A stretch of DNA of 64,000 nucleotides from Pseudomonas sp. B20(2017) (GTDB lineage: Bacteria; Pseudomonadota; Gammaproteobacteria; Pseudomonadales; Pseudomonadaceae), in assembly GCF_002113125.1 (NCBI RefSeq), contig NZ_NEJP01000013.1:156505-220504 (forward strand), given 5' to 3'. The position numbers and the translations under genes were made by a program. The notes under the pieces are model-generated. The model was not told the origin of the DNA. It saw only the letters and a program-made list of their open reading frames with translations, and searched no databases. Below, piece after piece: positions 59,423 through 64,000 of this stretch. Each line of letters begins with the position of its first letter. Position 1 is the stretch's first letter.

Positions 59423-59791
59423 TTAGCCAACAATCAAGGAAACAAGCCAGCCGAGCAGGGAATCAAGCCCCCACAACAGCAACGCCATAACCAGGACAAC
59501 AGCCACAACTATCAGCGTGGTCTGCGTGGTTTCTTGGCGAGTTGGCCAAACGACTTTACGAATCTCGGTGCGAGCTTCCTTAACCAGTACAAAGAAAGAC
59601 TTGCCCTTGGCAGTCTGCAGGCCTACAAAGGCAGCTACAGCAGCAATGACAAGCAATGCGAGTACACGGTACAGGATCGGCGAAGCAGCGTAATACTGAT
59701 TGCCGACAACGCCAACAATTACCAAAGCGACCACTACCAGCCACTTGAGCAAATCGAAGCGAGAGCCTTGAGCTTCAGCTTTAGGAGTCAT
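59423..59791 (-). CDS. secE: Protein translocase subunit SecE
   Basis: The 122-residue protein has three transmembrane helices, like the E. coli form. The essential part is ARTEIRKVVWPTRQETTQTT followed by the third helix. It forms the SecYEG channel with SecY from the spc block. Confidence 0.97.
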   Translation of the reverse strand: MTPKAEAQGSRFDLLKWLVVVALVIVGVVGNQYYAASPILYRVLALLVIAAVAAFVGLQTAKGKSFFVLVKEARTEIRKVVWPTRQETTQTTLIVVAVVLVMALLLWGLDSLLGWLVSLIVG

Positions 59792-59836
59792 CTATGAAGA
59801 TCCTGTGAAAAGAAAGCCAGACACACCGAGTGAATC

Positions 59837-59912
59837 TGGCAGGTCAGGAGGGAATCGAACCCCCAACCTACGGTTTTGGAGACCGTCGCTCTGCCAATTG
59901 AGCTACTGACCT
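59837..59912 (-). tRNA. tRNA-Trp (CCA)
   Basis: 76 bases including an encoded CCA end. Acceptor AGGTCAG/CTGACCT, anticodon loop CTCCAAA with anticodon CCA. Lies between tuf and secE, an arrangement common in gammaproteobacteria. Confidence 0.98.
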
Positions 59913-59916
59913 AAAA

Positions 59917-59945
59917 CAAAATCAGGCCGACCATTATGCCGGCCC
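59917..59945 (-). terminator. Hairpin with U-run between tuf and tRNA-Trp
   Basis: On the minus strand GGCCGGC pairs with GTCGGCC (one G-U) and is followed by TGATTTTGTTTT, which reaches the first base of tRNA-Trp. It could end tuf transcripts in part or mark a processing point. Confidence 0.55.
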
Positions 59946-59965
59946 GAAAAAGACATTACAACTGT

Positions 59966-61159
59966 TTACTCGATGATCTTGGCAACGACACCAGCACCAA
60001 CGGTACGGCCGCCTTCACGGATTGCGAAACGCAGACCGTCTTCCATCGCGATGGTTTTGATCAGGGTAACAGTCATTTGAATGTTGTCACCTGGCATTAC
60101 CATTTCAACGCCTTCTGGCAGCTCGCAGTTACCAGTCACGTCAGTAGTACGGAAGTAGAACTGTGGACGGTAGCCTTTGAAGAACGGAGTGTGACGACCG
60201 CCTTCTTCCTTGCTCAGAACGTAAACTTCTGCGGTGAACTTGGTGTGCGGCTTAACCGAACCCGGCTTAACCAGAACCTGACCACGCTCAACGTCGTCAC
60301 GCTTGGTACCACGCAGCAGAACGCCGCAGTTCTCGCCCGCACGACCTTCGTCCAGCAGCTTGCGGAACATCTCAACACCGGTGCAGGTGGTGGTGGTGGT
60401 GTCACGCAGACCAACGATCTCCAGCGGATCCTGAACGCGAACGATACCGCGCTCGATACGACCGGTCACAACAGTACCGCGACCCGAAATCGAGAACACG
60501 TCTTCGATTGGCATCAGGAACGGCTTGTCGATAGCACGCTCTGGCTCTGGGATGTAGCTGTCCAGAGTTTCCACCAGCCTCTTGACAGCGGTGGTGCCCA
60601 TTTCGTTGTCGTCTTTGCCTTCCAGCGCCATACGAGCCGAACCGATGATGATCGGAGTGTCGTCGCCTGGGAAGTCGTAGGTGGACAGCAGGTCGCGAAC
60701 TTCCATCTCAACCAGTTCCAGCAGCTCAGCGTCGTCTACCAGGTCAGCCTTGTTCAGGAAAACCACGATGTACGGAACGCCTACCTGACGGGACAGCAGG
60801 ATGTGCTCACGAGTTTGTGGCATCGGACCATCGGCAGCCGAGCAAACCAGGATCGCGCCGTCCATCTGGGCAGCACCGGTGATCATGTTCTTCACGTAGT
60901 CAGCGTGACCTGGGCAGTCAACGTGAGCGTAGTGACGAATGTTCGAGTTGTACTCAACGTGCGCGGTGTTGATGGTGATACCGCGAGCTTTTTCTTCTGG
61001 AGCGCTGTCGATCTTATCGAATTCAACTACGGCCGAACCGAAAACTTCGGAGCAGACGCGAGTCAGAGCAGCGGTCAGCGTGGTTTTACCGTGGTCTACG
61101 TGACCGATGGTGCCAACGTTGACGTGCGGCAGGGAACGATCAAATTTTTCCTTAGCCAT
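59966..61159 (-). CDS. tuf: Elongation factor Tu, second copy (ATG start)
   Basis: Encodes the same 397 residues as the copy at 43.4-44.6 kb. The two reading frames differ at 12 positions that I can see, all synonymous or in the start and stop codons: five in the last 22 bases and seven within the first 144. The central stretch of about 1,028 bases is identical. Located in the tRNA-tuf unit, downstream of tRNA-Thr. ATG 13 codons inside the longest frame is chosen by comparison with the other copy. Confidence 0.98.
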   Translation of the reverse strand: MAKEKFDRSLPHVNVGTIGHVDHGKTTLTAALTRVCSEVFGSAVVEFDKIDSAPEEKARGITINTAHVEYNSNIRHYAHVDCPGHADYVKNMITGAAQMDGAILVCSAADGPMPQTREHILLSRQVGVPYIVVFLNKADLVDDAELLELVEMEVRDLLSTYDFPGDDTPIIIGSARMALEGKDDNEMGTTAVKRLVETLDSYIPEPERAIDKPFLMPIEDVFSISGRGTVVTGRIERGIVRVQDPLEIVGLRDTTTTTCTGVEMFRKLLDEGRAGENCGVLLRGTKRDDVERGQVLVKPGSVKPHTKFTAEVYVLSKEEGGRHTPFFKGYRPQFYFRTTDVTGNCELPEGVEMVMPGDNIQMTVTLIKTIAMEDGLRFAIREGGRTVGAGVVAKIIE

Positions 61160-61212
61160 CGATATCACCCCTAACAGAAGAAATTGAGCAAACAACACAA
61201 GCCATTAAAACA

Positions 61213-61238
61213 AAGGCAGATATTTTCATATCTGCCTT
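61213..61238 (-). other. Perfect 11-bp hairpin with GAAA tetraloop between tRNA-Thr and tuf
   Basis: On the minus strand AAGGCAGATAT, GAAA, ATATCTGCCTT, then TGTTTTAA. The GNRA loop makes it very stable. It may protect the tuf mRNA 5' end after tRNA excision, or attenuate. Confidence 0.65.
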
Positions 61239-61244
61239 GTCATA

Positions 61245-61320
61245 TGGAGCTCTTGAGCGGACTTGAACCGCTGACCTCACCCTTACCAAGGGTGTGCTCT
61301 ACCAACTGAGCTACAAGAGC
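61245..61320 (-). tRNA. tRNA-Thr (GGT)
   Basis: 76 bases with CCA. Acceptor GCTCTTG/CAAGAGC, anticodon loop TTGGTAA giving anticodon GGT. Confidence 0.98.
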
Positions 61321-61346
61321 GTAACGCTTTGCACAACCTGCAAACT

Positions 61347-61420
<74 letters not shown>

Positions 61421-61445
61421 GGAGCCTGCAGCTCACGCTAAAATC

Positions 61446-61530
61446 TGGTGGAGGGAGAAGGATTCGAACCTTCGAAGTCGTAGACGTCAGATTTACAGTC
61501 TGATCCCTTTGGCCGCTCGGGAACCCCTCC
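61446..61530 (-). tRNA. tRNA-Tyr (GTA)
   Basis: 85 bases with CCA and a long variable arm, as expected for tRNA-Tyr. Acceptor GGAGGGG, anticodon loop CTGTAAA giving anticodon GTA. First gene of the tRNA-tuf unit. Confidence 0.98.
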
Positions 61531-61543
61531 TAATCAGGCCGGC

Positions 61544-61571
61544 ATTCTATACTATGCCAAACCCCTGTCAA
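61544..61571 (-). promoter_or_regulatory. Strong promoter of the tRNA-Tyr/Gly/Thr-tuf unit
   Basis: Minus strand TTGACA, 16 bases, TAGAAT, followed by GCCGGCC, a G+C-rich discriminator typical of stringently controlled promoters. An A/T-rich stretch upstream of the -35 (TTTTTTAAATGAGAAAAT) could be an UP element. Confidence 0.82.
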
Positions 61572-61674
61572 GCATTTTCTCATTTAAAAAACATGAGGTT
61601 AGCTGCATTGACATCACCCCGCCGCAGTGACCTTTTCAGGTCTTCGCTGTGGAGCGGGCGCTATTCTATGCAAA

Positions 61675-62115
61675 CTACTCAGTAGGTGCAACCCCCTCGC
61701 ACAGCATTATTTTATGTTTTAACTCATTGAATTCCTTAGAAAGGTTTTGCAGCTGAGCATCACTCAACAAACGCTGGGTTTCGGGCGCAATCTGGAACCA
61801 ATACAAGCCGCCGGAAGACTCTTTTGACGAGGGTAGAACTTTTGCTCCAAGCTCCGCCAAACGCTGCTCCAACATCTGGGCGGACTCAGGGCGCGCCAAA
61901 CCACCTACATATAAGCACTGCCCATCAAGCTTTCCCCCACTCCCTTTTTCGCGGGAAGCATCACCCCCAGCCTCGCTCAGCAAACGAATATCCTGCTGCG
62001 AGCCACGATAGAGATTGAGCGGCGTGACATCCTTTGCGCGTAGCGGGGCTTCCTGCTGATGCCAGACGTAATAAAACACATTGAGTACCAGAAGCAGAAG
62101 GAACAACCAACGCAT
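61675..62115 (-). CDS. Small SPOR-like membrane-anchored protein
   Basis: A 146-residue protein. The N-terminal 20 residues (MRWLFLLLLVLNVFYYVWHQ) are a membrane anchor; the C-terminal half (CLYVGGLARPESAQMLEQRL...GLYWFQIAP) follows the alternating pattern of SPOR peptidoglycan-binding domains. The longer frame adds 48 residues not resembling the family. Located just after coaX, with which it is probably co-transcribed. Exact role unknown; a cell-wall or septal location is inferred. Confidence 0.7.
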   Translation of the reverse strand: MRWLFLLLLVLNVFYYVWHQQEAPLRAKDVTPLNLYRGSQQDIRLLSEAGGDASREKGSGGKLDGQCLYVGGLARPESAQMLEQRLAELGAKVLPSSKESSGGLYWFQIAPETQRLLSDAQLQNLSKEFNELKHKIMLCEGVAPTE

Positions 62116-62122
62116 ACAAACC

Positions 62123-62872
62123 TCAGGACAAAGGACACGCCATAGCCAAACCCACGAATACCAAATCGGAAACAACCCGAGCCTCAGGTGCGACATCCGA
62201 GACCAGCCCGGCATCACCACCTGTAATGAAGACACTGTAGTTATCACCCCAGTAGGCACGCGCCATCTCCAGCTGCGTCAACACGAATCCTCTGAGCATC
62301 AACAAACAGCCACGCTCGACAGCCTCAGCTGTATTGCGTCCCGGCGTGTGACTCGTCAATGCCCGCTCCGCCGCGAGATCTCCGTATCGAATTTTTCGAG
62401 TATGGGTACGCAACTGATTACGCATCAGTGGCATGCCAGGACAAATGAAGCCTCCGAGATGCTCACCGTCCGCCGAGATGAAATCAGCAGTCACCGCAGT
62501 GCCAAAATCAAGAACCAGACAAGCCCCTTTAGCCAAGTGAAAACCACCAAGCATTGCCAACCAGCGATCAAGGCCAAGGCGATCATAATCGTCATAACCA
62601 TTCTTTACGCCGGACATCTCGCGAGCGGGCGCCGCACAGACAACGGAAATGCCGAACTCATGCTTGAGCAGGCCAATCAGCAAATTGGTCTCATCTTCAG
62701 TTCTTACGCTGACAAGACGACATTTATCGAGAGACATTTTCTCGAGCGATCGGAGACCGTCAATCAATGCCCCATCAGAGTCAACCACACCTTCCGCGAT
62801 CAAGGCGCCCGCCTCAGCGCGCAGCACACGCCATTTGATAAAGCTGTTTCCACAATCGAGCTCAAGAATCAT
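62123..62872 (-). CDS. coaX: Type III pantothenate kinase
   Basis: The 249-residue enzyme phosphorylates pantothenate, the first step of coenzyme A synthesis, and needs a monovalent cation. Family motifs: LELDCGNSFIKWR (phosphate loop), the DRWLAMLGGF stretch, VLDFGTAVTADF and ITGGDA. Pseudomonas usually have this instead of CoaA. The ATG start overlaps the birA end by 11 bases; a GTG one codon earlier is possible. Confidence 0.95.
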   Translation of the reverse strand: MILELDCGNSFIKWRVLRAEAGALIAEGVVDSDGALIDGLRSLEKMSLDKCRLVSVRTEDETNLLIGLLKHEFGISVVCAAPAREMSGVKNGYDDYDRLGLDRWLAMLGGFHLAKGACLVLDFGTAVTADFISADGEHLGGFICPGMPLMRNQLRTHTRKIRYGDLAAERALTSHTPGRNTAEAVERGCLLMLRGFVLTQLEMARAYWGDNYSVFITGGDAGLVSDVAPEARVVSDLVFVGLAMACPLS

Positions 62873-63815
62873 CACGCAACCTCAAGCTGAGCTCACCACC
62901 ACTAAAGACTTTTTCCACGCCATCTACTTTCAGCCGAAGCGCGCCTTGATTGTCGATTCCCAGCACCACACCATCCACCTGGTTGACACCGGCGGTGAGA
63001 GAAACCGGCTGCCCTTGCCACAAATGACTCGCCTCCCACTCCGCCTGAAGCGCAGAGAAGCCGCTTGATTGGTGACGTTGCAAATAGAGTTGCAGCTGCT
63101 TGCTCAGCTCAACCGCCAGAATATTGCGATCACAAGATTTACCCGACTCTAGACGCATTGAAGTCCATAACTGATCAACTTCATCTGTCGCCTGCATGTT
63201 CACATTAATGCCTATTCCCAACACTACATGACACACGTCTGCTGGATCACCAACCAGCTCCAACAGGATCCCGGCGATTTTTTTTCGCCCGACCAATACA
63301 TCATTAGGCCATTTCAGCCCTGCACCTGGCACCCCGAGCGCATGCAAGGCCTGCATAACCGCGAGACCGACAACAAGACTCAGACCCTCAAGCTGACGCA
63401 TCCCACCATCAATGCGCAGCACGAGGCTGTAATAGAGGTTTTCAGCAAACGGACTCACCCATTTGCGACCTCTGCGCCCCCGCCCTGAGCTTTGGCGCTC
63501 CGCCAGTACAAGAAAGGGAGCTGTGCGCCCTCGGTCCACCGCGCGCAACGATTCAGCATTAGTAGAGTCGACGGAATCAAAGATACTGACAGACCAGCCA
63601 GGAAGACTTTCCTCTATCCTGAGCGAGTCAAGCAACGCCAATGGTGAGGCTAATTGATAGCCCCGTCCCCGAACTTTATGTATGGACAACCCAAGCTCAG
63701 CCTCCAGGTGTTGAAGCTGCTTCCACACCGCACTTCGACTAACTCCCAGGGCAGCACCCAAAGCCTGACCGGAATGGAATCGACCATCCTTCAGGAGATT
63801 CAACAACGTCAGCAT
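62862..63815 (-). CDS. birA: Bifunctional biotin-[acetyl-CoA-carboxylase] ligase / biotin operon repressor
   Basis: The 317-residue protein has an N-terminal winged helix (MLTLLNLLKDGRFHSGQALG...SRSAVWKQLQ), so it can be both enzyme and repressor. The catalytic part shows AERQSSGRGRRGRKWVSP (biotinyl-AMP loop), LKWPNDVLV and KIAGILLE. The start MLTLLN follows a GAGG; upstream ATGs at 63854 and 63908 have poorer context. Its stop overlaps coaX. Confidence 0.95.
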   Translation of the reverse strand: MLTLLNLLKDGRFHSGQALGAALGVSRSAVWKQLQHLEAELGLSIHKVRGRGYQLASPLALLDSLRIEESLPGWSVSIFDSVDSTNAESLRAVDRGRTAPFLVLAERQSSGRGRRGRKWVSPFAENLYYSLVLRIDGGMRQLEGLSLVVGLAVMQALHALGVPGAGLKWPNDVLVGRKKIAGILLELVGDPADVCHVVLGIGINVNMQATDEVDQLWTSMRLESGKSCDRNILAVELSKQLQLYLQRHQSSGFSALQAEWEASHLWQGQPVSLTAGVNQVDGVVLGIDNQGALRLKVDGVEKVFSGGELSLRLRDDS

Positions 63816-63900
63816 GCAGGTCTCGCCTCTGAATGAGGCCCGAATAATAGCCATGCACCGGGCCGTTGCATAGAATTCAAAAAATCCACTTTCCTGCGGG

Positions 63901-63937
63901 CAAAACAAAACCCCAACTGCTTTCGCAATTGGGGTTT
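63901..63937 (-). terminator. Terminator of the rRNA operon, after 5S
   Basis: AAACCCCAATTGC pairs with GCAGTTGGGGTTT (one mismatch) around GAAA, followed by TTGTTTTG on the minus strand, eight bases after the 5S 3' end. Confidence 0.92.
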
Positions 63938-63945
63938 CGGAATTT

Positions 63946-64000
63946 AATCTTGACGATGACCTACTCTCACATGGGGAAACCCCACACTACCATCGGCGAT
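63946..64000 (-). rRNA. rrf: 5S ribosomal RNA, 3' part (cut by window edge)
   Basis: The minus strand reads ATCGCCGATGGTAGTGTGGG onward to GTAGGTCATCGTCAAGATT, the conserved loop E-helix IV and 3' stem of bacterial 5S rRNA. About 55 of the usual 116-120 bases are inside the window. An rrn operon must lie beyond the right edge, transcribed toward birA. Confidence 0.97.

Overview
The window is chromosomal DNA of a Pseudomonas, most likely from the P. fluorescens lineage. The evidence is the gene order (ssb, YajR-type transporter, uvrA, ferritin, katA, then rplQ back to rpsJ, tuf, fusA, rpsG, rpsL, rpoC, rpoB, and on to nusG, secE, tRNAs, coaX, birA and an rRNA operon), the protein sequences, and REP-type repeats built on a GTGGGAGCG core. 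All coordinates and reading frames were read by eye from the sequence; no database search was run.

Bases 1-17.6 kb are accessory housekeeping genes. On the minus strand lie a truncated NAD-dependent epimerase and an RmlD-like protein, a YbiO-type mechanosensitive channel, an alpha/beta hydrolase with a DUF3182 protein, and a GlxA-type regulator. On the plus strand lie the helicase Lhr, an MFS exporter, a tightly overlapping four-gene unit (DUF72, endonuclease/exonuclease/phosphatase family, ClsB, YbhN-like) and an isochorismatase-family hydrolase. Four repeat islands lie between these genes.

Bases 17.6-22.2 kb hold a six-gene set equivalent to Escherichia coli yjfIJKLMC: DUF2170, PspA, DUF2491, DUF350, DUF1190 and a glutathionylspermidine-synthase-like ATP-grasp protein. 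Its promoter is bracketed by two identical 12-bp palindromes, and a strong terminator splits the set after the pspA-like gene. This is the least understood functional system in the window. Bases 22.2-29.3 kb carry ssb, yajR, uvrA, a ferritin of the bfr family lacking the heme-ligand methionine, and katA.

Bases 29.5-59.8 kb are the transcription and translation cluster, entirely on the minus strand. In order of transcription it runs secE-nusG, rplKAJL-rpoBC, rpsLG-fusA-tuf, the S10 genes, the spc genes and the alpha genes. Consensus-like sigma-70 promoters with 17-bp spacers precede rpsL, rpsJ, rpsH and rpsM. At rpsJ, rpsH and rpsM a terminator-like hairpin abuts or overlaps the -35 box, which suggests stop-and-restart transcription at block boundaries. 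The rpsN/rpsH boundary lies inside what is usually one spc operon.

Bases 59.8-64 kb hold tRNA-Trp, a second tuf gene, tRNA-Thr, tRNA-Gly and tRNA-Tyr with a strong promoter, a SPOR-like protein, coaX, birA and the 3' part of a 5S rRNA gene. The two tuf genes encode the same protein and share an uninterrupted identical core of about 1.03 kb, with all differences at the two ends, a pattern expected from gene conversion.
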